From positions 1,871,334 to 1,935,333 of the forward strand of contig CM055100.1 in assembly GCA_029204225.1 (NCBI GenBank): a stretch of DNA of 64,000 nt. The letters are read 5' to 3'. The DNA comes from Diphasiastrum complanatum (taxonomy: Eukaryota; Streptophyta; Lycopodiopsida; Lycopodiales; Lycopodiaceae). This document shows positions 32,593-44,200 of the stretch, piece by piece. The notes under the pieces are model-generated. The model was given only the letters and a program-made list of their open reading frames with translations, ran no database searches and was not told the origin of the DNA. How positions within the stretch are numbered: position 1 is the stretch's first letter; each line of letters opens with the position of its first letter. Made by a program: the position numbers and the translations under genes.

Positions 32593-33130
32593 ATGACTGA
32601 CTTTGGAGACTTTGATTTTGATGGACCTCAACCCCATCCTATTATGACCTCCTTGTTTAGAGTTGCCTAGGTAAATCTAGTCCTATTTCTTAAAATCTTT
32701 ATTGAATTTTGCAAAGTCTATGCTGAAGGTAATCCAAAAGACAAACTTGCACTATTTCCTATGACCTTGACTGGTGCCGCTCAAGATTGGTTTTATAATC
32801 AAGACTTGATGGAATGATCTGAGTGAGTAGTTAAAGTTGCACTCATTATTAGATTTAAACCCAAAAAATTCTTGGATGATCCTTTCCTACTATTGAGTAA
32901 ACTAAATAGAAATGAAAGAGATGGTGCTTGATTATATTGAACAAATCAAACATCTTCGCTCTGAATGTGAATCTGATCTTCTAAAAGATGAAGCTCTGAT
33001 TCTGTGGTTTTTGGCTAGGTTACCAAAATGAATTAGACGTGAGCTTAAGCATCATGAATAGTACTTGATATTGCAACATGTTATGATACTTGCAAAGAAG
33101 ATGAGGATTCAGATAATAAACCAAATGTGG
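32593..33130 (+). pseudogene. Gypsy gag remnant
   Basis: The ATG at 32593 starts one interrupted frame: FLKIFIEFCKVYAEGNPKDK, LALFPMTLTGAAQDWFYNQ, VALIIRFKPKKFLDDPF, IEQIKHLRSECESD, LWFLARLPK, IRRELKHHE. This is the retrotransposon gag (capsid) core and matches the gag at 62388 block by block. TAG/TGA stops at several points and a frame change near 32925 show it is dead. Confidence 0.88.
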
Positions 33131-33140
33131 GAACCCAAAG

Positions 33141-33213
33141 ATCTGCATGAGTTCTCTTTGGATTCATATATCCATTCTTGGGATATATGAACCCAAAGAG
33201 AACTCATGTAGAT
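33141..33213. repeat. Near-perfect 73-nt hairpin
   Basis: A 33-nt arm (33141-33173) is followed by a 7-nt loop (attcttg) and its reverse complement (33181-33213) with 2 mismatches in 33. It is directly after the gypsy gag remnant. It could be a short inverted duplication or a small-RNA precursor-like structure. Confidence 0.8.
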
Positions 33214-34180
33214 TGCTATTGTAAGTTGAGTAATGGACCACACGTGTGAAATACAGTACCTTACTGTTATTGTATGGACAAAAAATTAAATTTTATCATA
33301 TATCTGATGTTTGATCAAGATCTTATTGAGTTTACATCTCTTATGTGTAGTTGATGTTAGATTTCAACTTTGTCAATGGTGCTAGATGTGTTGTCATTCA
33401 TAACCAAAGATCAAAGGGACATATTAGATCTTAGTGATCTGATATTTCCTCACACGGATCATACTTATGACCTGGCATAAAAAGCTTTACATGTTCATTA
33501 TGATTCTCAAACTGATAATGTTAATTAAATCAAGCACTACATGTGTTGACGTGATGACAAATTAGAATCAAGTGATATTCTTATGGATTTGATCGCACTC
33601 TTGATACACCCATAACATTTTCAGTCAATATGATGAACGTAGCATGGATATCAACCAACCCAATTCCGGATCCAATTGAATATGAACTTATTTATATTAG
33701 TCATGTTTTATCTTATGATGAGAATCCATAACTTATTGACGAGCAAATCTTAAGCCATATGGATGCTACGATGTTTGGAGTACAAAGTATTCTTGATAAA
33801 ATGTCAGTGAAATCGACAAAAATAGTTATATTGAAAGAAGGGATGTATGTTGGTGAAACGGGATATGGGTGTGTGCCTAGTCTGTGCGAAAGTGTGCTAT
33901 ACACAATGCATTACATTACAGGACCTAGATACGGTGCTGCCAATCACAAACAGTGCAACAATCAATCACAACAATGGATGTAGTGCCAAAAATAACAATT
34001 GGAACAAAAATGTCCTTTGTATTTTTTTTTTCTTTAGAGTGACTTGGTAGTGCATCGCGACATAGTGACCTGATGCTCCTCTTACAATTTTGTATTCTGC
34101 TTCTACTATAGTGCACATTATTTATACTGATTTCTGGTCTACACTTATGTCCAACCAGATGAGATTAAAAGATAGATTAA
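33214..34180 (+). other. No gene recognised
   Basis: A CACACGTGTGAAA palindrome half lies at about 33239-33251. ORFs near 33713-34050 on both strands have no recognisable domain. A T-run is at 34022-34032. Confidence 0.45.
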
Positions 34181-34184
34181 CTAC

Positions 34185-35065
34185 TTGTTACTAGAGAGAA
34201 TTATGCTAAAAAATCTGTTAAGTACATCGCAATTTTGCTTCAACAATCTGGCTCCGGCTATCATCGGTGTCACCTTCTCTTTGCATTCAGTCATCCCATA
34301 TTCATTTAATACCTTTTTAGCGTACTCTGATTGGTTCAGATGCACGATTGTTCGGTCTCTTTTGATTTGCAAACCCAGACATTTCTCGCTTTTTCTAGAT
34401 CTATGATCTCATAATTTGCAGATATCTGTCCCTTCGTTTCATTAATCAATTTCAAACAATTTTCTATCATCAGAGAGTCACCCACAAATATTGTCAAAAT
34501 CACAGCTTCTTTTCTATTCTTTTGATGTAGACATTACAGTCAGGTTGGGTAGGAGTGAACCCTAGAGTCTTCAGAAGATTGTCAAGCTTATTGTACCAAA
34601 CTCAGGAGGCCTGCTTAAGACCATATATACATCGATGTAGCTGACAGACGTAATCTCGATTGTTTGGGTCTTTGTATCCTTCAGGCTATCTCATGAAGAC
34701 TTCTTCGTCTAGGTCTTCATGGAGAAATGTACTTCTAGATCGTACTTTGTAGCATAAGCGAGGAGTAGTCGGATGCTCGACATCTTGACCACCAGTGAGT
34801 ATGTATCGAAGTAGTCATTTCCATACCTCTGAGTGTAGCCTTTAGCGACAAGTCGAGCATTGTATCGTCTTGACACTTCCATTTGATTTTAGTTTCTTCT
34901 TGTATACCCATTTGCAGTCGACTTTATTCTTTCCTTTGGAAAGTGGTTCAAGTGTCCATGCCTGATTCTGCTTCATCGACTAGATCTCTTCCAACATTGC
35001 TTGCTTCCAAAATTCTCCTTCTGGATTTTAAATTGCTTCTAGATATGTCGTCGGTTCCTCAATGA
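34185..35065 (-). pseudogene. Copia pol remnant H (RT, minus strand)
   Basis: On the minus strand the sequence gives YLEAI, WTLEPLSKGKNKVDCKWVYK, then after frame changes [58 protein letters not shown], and LQIKRDRTIVHLNQSEYAKK near 34350. The YVDD region is frame-disrupted and decayed, and RNase H is missing. The fragment ends about 55 bp from the start of the gypsy LTR at 35120. Confidence 0.87.
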
Positions 35066-35119
35066 AGCTACAAAATTCGATGTCTATGTCATCACTCCAT
35101 GTTGGGAGTATTCCCGTCA

Positions 35120-35957
<838 letters not shown>

Positions 35958-35989
35958 GTGACACCGTTGCCGGAGATAGGAATCACTAA

Positions 35990-37888
35990 CTAGTTATAGT
36001 TGCATTCTTAGTTGCTTTTGTTTTTTTGCTTGTTTTAGGTGATTTTGGGGTAGATTTAGCTTGTTTGGTGTGCTTTTTCGTGCTTGGACTATTCTCAGCG
36101 AGCGGAGGAGATGTGGAACTGTAGTGCAGACCCAAAACAGCCTCTAAGGGCTTGACATCCATTCACAACCTTAAAACCCATAAAAACATACTCAAATATG
36201 TTTTTGGAGAGAAAAAGTGGCCAAAAACCACTCCAGTCCTTATTTCAAAATCCAAAAATAACTCACCTTTGCACGACTGGCAACAACTCTAGGGTACTGT
36301 CCCAGACCTACATAGAAGACTACGAAGATTACCTCCCAACAAAAGTTGAAAAAACAGAGAAAAACCATAATTTTTTTTTGAAAACCCTTAAAAAATCAAA
36401 AAAATTTCAAATCTTCATAAAAACCTTCACATAGCTCTCTGAAGTTCCATCTCAGTGAGACAAGGACACAGAGAAGATTACGAAGGTTAGTTCCCAGGAT
36501 AAGTGCTCTTGCAAAGGTTTCTAAAATAAAAAAGACAGAAAAATCAGGCTGAACCTTCGCAGACGTCAAAATTTTCAGTTCTAGTGGCAAGTAACCTTCA
36601 CAGAGGCTTCTAAAGTTCCATCTAAGTGAGACAAGGACACAGAAAAGTCTGCAAAGGCTAGTTTGATTTCAGTGAGCAGAAAAATGGGTTTAAGTGTTTG
36701 AAAATCACTAAAATCTAAAGATCCAACAAATCCACTTGGAGGTAACCTTTGCAAACCATCCCATTGTCTTTAAAATGTCATTTTCCATTAGTGATGAGGT
36801 CTGCAAACGTTAGTTTCAACTATTGACTGATCTGTGAGCAAAAACGTAATTTTGAACCTTCGTAGACAACAATAACTTCTTGATCTATAAGAAAAAACTC
36901 TTCCCCCTTGGAACAAAGTCAGATCCATCTCCTGAGAAGCCTGCGAAGATATGAAGAATATAGGTTTTTCGACTCAAAAATAGTGAAAGAACCTTCACAC
37001 AGCCAACCCTCACATGAGTAACCTTTGTCGTTGTCACTTTTTTATGATTTTTCTATCTAACTTTCTTGTTCTTTTTTGCATTTCTAGCGTGCTTGTGTGC
37101 ATGCTTGATTTTTTTTCACACTCCAACACAAGACTTCTCTTTAGGTCCTAAACGAGCTGTTGAGCAACCCATCAAACTGGAGAGAAGCAATAAAAAGTCA
37201 ACTTGGGCATTTTCTCTGAAAGAAGTGACCCAAGTGACATTTTTGTCAGTTAATCAGGTATATCAGAATTCGCGGAGCTATGTGCAACCATAACAGACAC
37301 TAATCTTTCATCCTATCAACTCCATGAAATTTGACCCTAATCAGATTTTCTGAAAACACCTTGATATACTATCAAAATTCTTGATTTTCCAACCAAATCT
37401 TGGTTTTAAAAATTGCTAGCTTCACTGAGGCTAGATCTACCAAAGATCAGTCCTCCAGCAGTCCCGCAAATTTTATCTCAAAGATTTTCTCTGGTTTCTA
37501 TAAACAAAAATTATTTTTTCACTATTTATTTTACTTGTTAGACAAACTTTCATATCAGAAATCGCCGACCAGACCACGAAATCGCTCACAGACTGAACGA
37601 TTTTATTGCACCCTCTACGAATTTCATCCCTTGAAAAAAATTTCAAAAGCCCAACAAAAAATAGTATTTTACAATGTAAAGACCCTGTCAGAATTCGCAG
37701 ATATTGTAAATTTATTTTTCAGCCTGTCCACGATTTCTACCTTTGTCTGCAAATTCTATTAATACAAGAAACTCTAGTTTTTGCCAAAATCTCCTATTCT
37801 GCAAGAAATTGCCTTCTTGACTTTTTTTTGGCCAAGTACAATACTGTACGTATCACATATACTGTTTTTCTACCCCTCATAGTATATC
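35990..37888 (+). repeat. Gypsy leader with internal repeats
   Basis: The leader contains recurrent units around ACCTTCGCAGAC / ACCTTCACAGAGG and CAAGGACACAGA. The segment 36418-36495 is repeated at about 36593-36672 (shared GTTCCATCTAAGTGAGACAA), a period near 175 bp. It has no plausible ORF until gag. Confidence 0.65.
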
Positions 37889-38377
37889 ATGTCTCGAGAT
37901 TGTGTTGAATTTTCAAATCCTGCTCCTCCACGACTAGAACGTAGAATCCCACAAATCAATGCGCCAAAGTACGATAGAGAATCTGACCCAGTTCAATTTC
38001 TCCAAGATTTTGATAATGCATGCCGCTTCTATGGAGACACCGCTGAAACTGAAAAGCTCATACTATGCCCTATGGTGCTCAATGGAACTGCCAAAGAGTG
38101 GTATCTCAACCTTGAAGCTCCTGATCTTGCTTCTTGGACTACCCTCAAGGACGCTCTCATCAAGCGTTTCAAACCTTCTAAATTGACTCAGAGCCCATTT
38201 ATCCAAATCATACATATTAAGATGCATCACGAAGAGTCTGCTAGAAGCTACATTGAGCATTTTAAACGTCTCAAGGTAGAATGTATTGATGAAAATATCA
38301 CCGAAAGAATGGCCATCAAATTTGTTTTTGGTGATGACGACTTTGTTGCGCACACGAGGACGACTATGAGAACTTGA
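37889..38377 (+). CDS. Gypsy gag protein, C-terminally truncated
   Basis: A 162-codon ORF starts MSRDCVEFSNPAPPRLER. Residues 25-150 are the retrotransposon gag capsid domain: PKYDRESDPVQFLQDFDNAC, MVLNGTAKEWYLNLE, LIKRFKPSKLTQSPFIQI, ARSYIEHFKRLKVECIDENI. A full gypsy gag would continue with a zinc knuckle and protease; here the frame ends 15 residues after the domain where unrelated sequence starts. The intact frame suggests a more recent element than most gypsy pieces in the window. Confidence 0.82.
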   Translation: MSRDCVEFSNPAPPRLERRIPQINAPKYDRESDPVQFLQDFDNACRFYGDTAETEKLILCPMVLNGTAKEWYLNLEAPDLASWTTLKDALIKRFKPSKLTQSPFIQIIHIKMHHEESARSYIEHFKRLKVECIDENITERMAIKFVFGDDDFVAHTRTTMRT

Positions 38378-38449
38378 GGCCTGATGTGAAGACTCGGCAG
38401 GTGTGTCTTCATACACAGCCAACACGACGTCAGCACAGAATCCATGGAC

Positions 38450-39274
38450 TTTGTTGTCTAAATACGAAACAACAAGGGAGGAGAGAAGAGGACCAGTAGC
38501 AAGCTGTTGTTTGGAGTTTCTTTGATGGTTGTCTTCAATCCTCCGAATACCATTTTGTACCAGTTATAAGGCTCTAATGGTGCGGATCCTAACTCGTAGT
38601 TGGACTCTACAAGACGAAGCAGGATCTGAGAATAAATGCGTTCATTCTTGAGGTTGCCAACCATCAGGAAATTGTTCAGAAGCTGGGCGGCAGCATGGAT
38701 AATAGGCTCTCAGATGGATTCAATTCGGTAGCTATCATTAGTCCAATATAATTCATCAATAGTATCAATAAAAGGTTTTATGATACTCTTGGCGTGCTTA
38801 TAATTTAGTGAGGGCTGTTTGCCAGTTAGTCATGTGCACCTTGTGAGAAGCGATCTGGTAGGTGATATAAAACTTGGACTTGCCCTCAGTCCAGGTGCTA
38901 AAAGCCATCGTAATAAAATTAATATTGATTTTTCCAAAAAAGACGTGCTGGTGGAACCCCATTGTCGTGAGCAAAGGCTCAACAAGGTTCATCCATTGAG
39001 CCACCATGCTTATGTTAGGGAGTATCATGATGTCCGACAACGCCATGATGAATGACAAAGTGTGGAGACTGACTGGTATCAGAAGACATGATGAGGAAGC
39101 AAAAAACTGAAGGAAATGGTGCAAGAGTGTATCAGAAGACATGATGAGAAAAAACAAAAAACTGAAGGAAATAGCGCAAGAGTGTATCAGAAAGCAGTGT
39201 AGAAAGTTTGGAAAGTTTTGGTGGCTAGAAAAATTTTCAAGGGCTCCGCTAGCACAAGTGAGAAATGAAATCAA
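38450..39274 (-). pseudogene. Unrecognised coding remnant, minus strand
   Basis: Two frames on the minus strand read sensibly in succession: MALSDIMILPNISMVAQWMN ... FGKININFITMAFSTWTEGK, then after a shift SIIKPFIDTIDELYWTNDSY ... MVGNLKNERIYSQILLRLVE ... EPYNWYKMVFGGLKTTIKET. The composition is that of a real globular protein but I do not recognise the family. It has the same orientation as the gypsy element whose integrase is at 46536-47754, on the other side of the A2 insertion, so it could be an extra ORF 3' of pol in that element. That link is inference only. Confidence 0.4.
39076..39191 (+). repeat. 53-55-bp tandem repeat, two copies plus a partial third
   Basis: The unit beginning GTATCAGAAGACATGATGAG occurs at 39076-39128 and 39129-39183; a third copy begins at 39184 and fades after a few bases. 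Confidence 0.85.
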
Positions 39275-39450
39275 ATTTTGCCATAGGTTGATTTGGAGGG
39301 TCCATTAGACAATGTACTAGTTTGGCTTCTCAGTTATGTACAAAAATTTGCAGACATGTTCAGTACTATAAAAATAGGTTGTAAAAATCTCGATGAAGGT
39401 TTTTGAGAGACTGAACTGAGCCAGTGAAAGTTTTTAAAATATGGCGAAGG

Positions 39451-40104
39451 TGTGAAAATTGTCAACATTTCCTAGCTAGTTTGAGGCCTAAATTGGCAAT
39501 TTTTGTACATAGTTTTGGATCTAACCTTTCACACGTGTGAAAGAGACCTAGATACTTTTATTCTAGTATATATTTCATGTTGAAGAAGTCTCAAACTTCG
39601 GGACCTTCTAAATGACACTAAAATCATGTTATTTGGACATATAGGCCAAAATTGGCTATTTTAGGTTACTGGTGTCCTAAAATTGGGTCCTAAGTTCTAG
39701 AGAGAGGAGAGAGAGTCATCTCTCTCACCTATATTAGGCTGAAATTCGTGGAGAACAGGTTGGAGAAACCTTTTGTATGCTTCATTGAGATCAATAGATC
39801 ATTGTCATTGTTTCTTCCTCCATTGAGAGCATTGTTGTGTGTATTGTCTTCAAGCTATTGTGTATGATCTTAGGTGCTTTCCAAAAGTGGTAGGCTGATG
39901 TATTATGGACTGTATAATGCTATTTTGGGCCGCACTTGATGTTTATGGAAGTTTCCATTTGTGATAAATGCTTTTTGATCAAGTTCTTTGCATTCTAGGT
40001 AGCATAGAATGTGTTGCCAATTCCTAGCTTATGTAGTTTGGAGTGCAAGCATTCAAGCCAATGATCTTGGAGTTTAGATCCACTTAGGATCTGTATTTTT
40101 CACA
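39451..40104 (+). repeat. 5' LTR of A2
   Basis: Ends TGTGAAAATT...TTTTTCACA. The perfect 16-bp palindrome TTTCACACGTGTGAAA is at 39527-39542, about 77 bp inside, and a GA-rich tract lies near 39700. Confidence 0.97.
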
Positions 40105-41276
40105 TGGTATCAGAGCTGGTTGGCTTCTATTTACAGTAAGTATTCCATTTTTGGTGATATTTGGATGTTTGATCAAGTTCTAGCATGATTTTGCATTGCT
40201 TTGTTGATCAAATCTTACTAACCTTTGTTTTGTGAGTTGAACTTGTGGATCAAAAGCATATTTCAGGTCTATTGAAGATCAGAGGCTGAAAAGAAACTAT
40301 TTTGGATCAGATCATAACACCTAATCATTTGTGATTGTGAGGCTTGTGGATATTCAATACTAACAATGTTCTTTTCAATCCTATTGTTGACAATCTCCAT
40401 TCTTGGATGAACACTCTCCTTAAGTGGATGAAACTTCTCCTTAAGTGGATGACAAATGCTCTTTTGAGTGAGTTGTAATTCTCCTAAAGGCTGAGCAAAG
40501 CTCCCATTTGGATGAAAGATCCCCTTTTTTGGGTGAACATATTGTAAGCTCCATTGTGAAGAGCATATTGTAAAGATTGTCATCAATTTTGGCATAAATT
40601 TTGGTGTACTTTGTTGAGCATGTAAGTAACTCTCCTTATGTAATTTGATTGGAGCATTTGCTGGAAGGTGTTAACCATTATGCAAGTGTGTTTTCAGGTT
40701 CTTAACAGGTTGAGGAACATTCTCATGTGAAGTGATCTTAGATCTACATCTAAACACCAAGATTTGACAAGATAGTGAAGCTAGTCTTGTGATTCACTAA
40801 GTGTGCTCATTCATTCACCTCTAAATCTTGTATTTATCACTTGCTGGAGTTTATAAACTTTTAGAAGTGTGGTTTACATGTGGTTTTACAGGTTGAATCA
40901 ATATCTTAGTGTGTTGATCATATGTTGATCAAGTTTGTTCATTACTAGGTAATCTTGGCATCCTAGTTTTGGGTATTTTCTAAGAATGCAAGTAACTCTT
41001 CACACCATAACTTGATTTGGTCACTTGCTGGAAAGTTTGAGAGCTTAAGCAAGAGTGTGTTCAGGTTGGTTTGATTTTGTAATCCATTCTTAGTGTGTGC
41101 AAAGTGTTGCATGTGTTTCAATCTTCCTTTCTATGCTTGGAAACCATCTAGGTTCAAGATAGAAGTGTTTTAGGGTCCTAAATCTTCATAGATCTCTTTA
41201 TCTATCATTTGTTGAGAGAAAAGTGAGTGCTAAGTGCTTTAGGACAGAACCTAAAAGTTGAAGAAACATTAGAATC
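40105..41276 (+). other. Leader of A2: primer site, three degenerate repeats, 21-bp minisatellite
   Basis: The leader opens with TGGTATCAGAGC. Three related segments near 40615-40715, 40830-40900 and 40985-41075 each contain variants of AAGTAACTCT, CACTTGCTGGA and a TTTTCAGGTT-like end. At 40403-40463 the unit TTAAGTGGATGAAACTTCTCC recurs about three times. A 108-codon ORF runs antisense through this minisatellite (40595-40269). Confidence 0.7.
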
Positions 41277-44200
41277 ATGGCTTCCAATGGTGGGATCATG
41301 CTAGAGTCTAGTGAAAGGTTGAGTTCATCAAACTACTCTACTTGGAAAGTGAGGATGGAGTCCTTACTTGAGTTGAATGAACTCATGGACATAGTTGCAG
41401 AAATTGAAGAGAGACCTCTCACACTTCAAGAGCAACAAAGGTTTGATAAGAAGGCCAAAAGGGCTCTTCATATCATTAAAATGAATGTTACAAATGAACT
41501 TCTCAAGGAAGTTGGAAAGTGTCAAAGTGCAAGTGAGGCATGGAATGCCTTAAAGAAGCTCTTTGAATCAAAGTCCACATCTAGGGTATTGACCCTAAGG
41601 AGACAAATATTTTCTAGTAGGCAAAGAGAGGGTGAAAGTGCTCATGCATTTATCTTGAGAGTTAAGTCCCTAAGTGATGATTTAGCATGCATTGATGAGA
41701 ACATAAAAGATGGTGAAATAGTCCAAGTTATGTTGAATGGTTTGCTAAATGAACATGCTAACCTTGTGCAAAGTTTTGCCATTCAAAGAGTCTTGCCAAG
41801 TGTGGTTGACTTGCAAGAAATCTTATTGGCTGAAGAACATAGGTTGCAATCAAAGCTTGATGGTGCATCCTTGCAAGGTGGAGGTGAAGAGGCTTTCTTC
41901 ACAAAAGGCAAATTCAAGGGCAAAGGTAAAGGCAAAGGGAAATGGTCCAAAGGTGGTAACTTTGATCATGATGATCACTCTTCCTCTTCCTCTTCTACTA
42001 AGAACAATAAGTCAAAGTTCAAGTGCTTTTATTGTGGGATAAAAGGTCATTTTGCAAATGAATGTTATAAGAAGAAAAGAGAGCAAGGAGAGAGGCAAGG
42101 AAATCTTACAATAGATGAGGAAGAACATAACACATGTGAATCACTTGTTATGACTTCAAGTTTGTTAGCCAACATAGATGATAATGATCCTTGGTGGATT
42201 GATAGTGGAGCCTCATCTCACATGACAAGACATAAGGAATACTTTACATCCTTATTGTCTTATGAGGGAGAAGGTAACATCATCTACACTGCAAATGATG
42301 GTCAATGTGACATCAAAGGCATAGGCACTATTCCTATTTCCCTTTCAACAAATAGGAAAGCAAATCTTGAAAATGTCTTGTACATTCCTTCAATCACTAA
42401 GAATTTGCTTAGTGTAAGTCAAATGATTGACAAAGGACTTGATGTGGAGTTCATTGGAGATGCATGTTTGATAAGTAAATGTGGATCCTTGATTGCTCAA
42501 GGTAGGAGGCATGGTAAACTTTTCAAGCTTGATGCATGTGTGATCTCTAATCATGAAGGATGTATGGCTAGGGAGCAATTGACAAACCAAGAAGTTTGGC
42601 ACAAGAGGTTGGGCCATCCCAACTTCAAATCTTTGGAGGTAATGGCAAAGAAAGAGCTTGTTCTTGGTCTCCCTAAAAGTCTTGTTGCAAACAATAGTGT
42701 TTGTGAACATTGTGCCTTGTCCAAATCTCATAGACTTGCTTATTCTAGATCTACTTCTAGATCTAAAGAAGCTTTTCAACTTGTGCATTCTGATATTCAT
42801 TCTTCTAGTACAACAAGCAATGGTGGGGCAAAGATGTATGCAACTTTCATTGATGACTTTAGTAGGTATACTTGGATCTATCTTCTTAAAAGTAAGGATG
42901 AAGTGTTTGCTGCATTTGTCAAGTTCAAGAATGAAATGGAAAACCAATTCAATACAAAGATCAAATGCTTAAGATCTGATAATGGAGGGGAATACACCTC
43001 AAATAGGTTCAAAGACTTTTGTATAGCACATGGGATTAAGAGGGAGATGTCTAGTCCTAGGACTCCACAACAGAATGGAGTGGCCGAGAGGAAGAATAGA
43101 ACCCTTTGTGAATGTGCCAAGGCAATGAGACTACATGCTAATCTTGCTAAGTCTTTTTGGGGGGAAGCTTTAGCATGTGCTAACTATCTATGTAATAGAT
43201 GGACAAGTGCTTCCTTGGATGGTAAAACTCCTCATGAGGTTCTTTATGGTAGAAGGCCGAGTGTCAAGCATTGTAGGATCTTTGGATGTACATGTTTTGT
43301 CAATATCACACTTGATGATAGAACTAAAGAAGATCCTTCATCAAAGAAGGGTGTGTTTGTTGGCTATAGTGAAGTAAGCAAGGCTTACAAAGTGTACATT
43401 CCTTCTACAAAGAAAGTTGTCATAAGTAGGGATGTCATCTTTCATGAAGAGAATGTTTCCAATGTTGTTGATGTTGATGTTGATGTGCCTACTAATCATC
43501 ATGATGTGCAAGATGTCTTGGATGAAGATGGAGATGCCACTCCAAAGCAAACTTCAAGGAAGACTCAAAGGCAAAGGGCTAAGCCATCAAGGCTAACCTA
43601 TGATGAAAAAGGAAAGCAAGTGGTGGACAACTCTAACTTTGCTTTTCTTACCTCTTTTGATGAACCAACTTGTGTAGGTGAAGCAATTCAAAAGAAGGAA
43701 TGGATCCAAGCCATGGATCATGAGCATCAAGCACTCATCAAAAGCAACACATGGAGGTTGGTAAAGCTTCCAAAGGACAAGAAGGCAATTGGTTTTAAGT
43801 GGATCTTCAAGATCAAGACAAATCAAGATGGATCAATCAACAAGTACAAGGCAAGGTTGGTGGCAAAGGGGTATGCTCAAGAATATGGTATTGACTATGA
43901 TGAGACCTTTGCACCCGTGGCAAAGATGGTAACTATTCGAATCCTAATCTCTCTTGCAACTCTTTATGATTGGGATATGTGGCAAATGGATGTTACTAAT
44001 GCCTTCTTGAATGGTGATCTTGAAGAAGATATTTACATGGAGCAACTCAAGTGGCAATTTCTTCAAGGCAAGGAAGATCTCGTTGAGGTTTGGTTTGAGC
44101 TCAAATGGGCTGGTTTTATTAGGTTTGATACTCAACTTCATCTACTCTACTTCATGTTGGATAGAAGTGTAGAAATCTATCTTTTGGTTTATGATGGTGA

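Noticed and set aside
42390-42947. 185-residue minus-strand ORF within A2
   Set aside because: Complementary-strand shadow of the integrase coding region.
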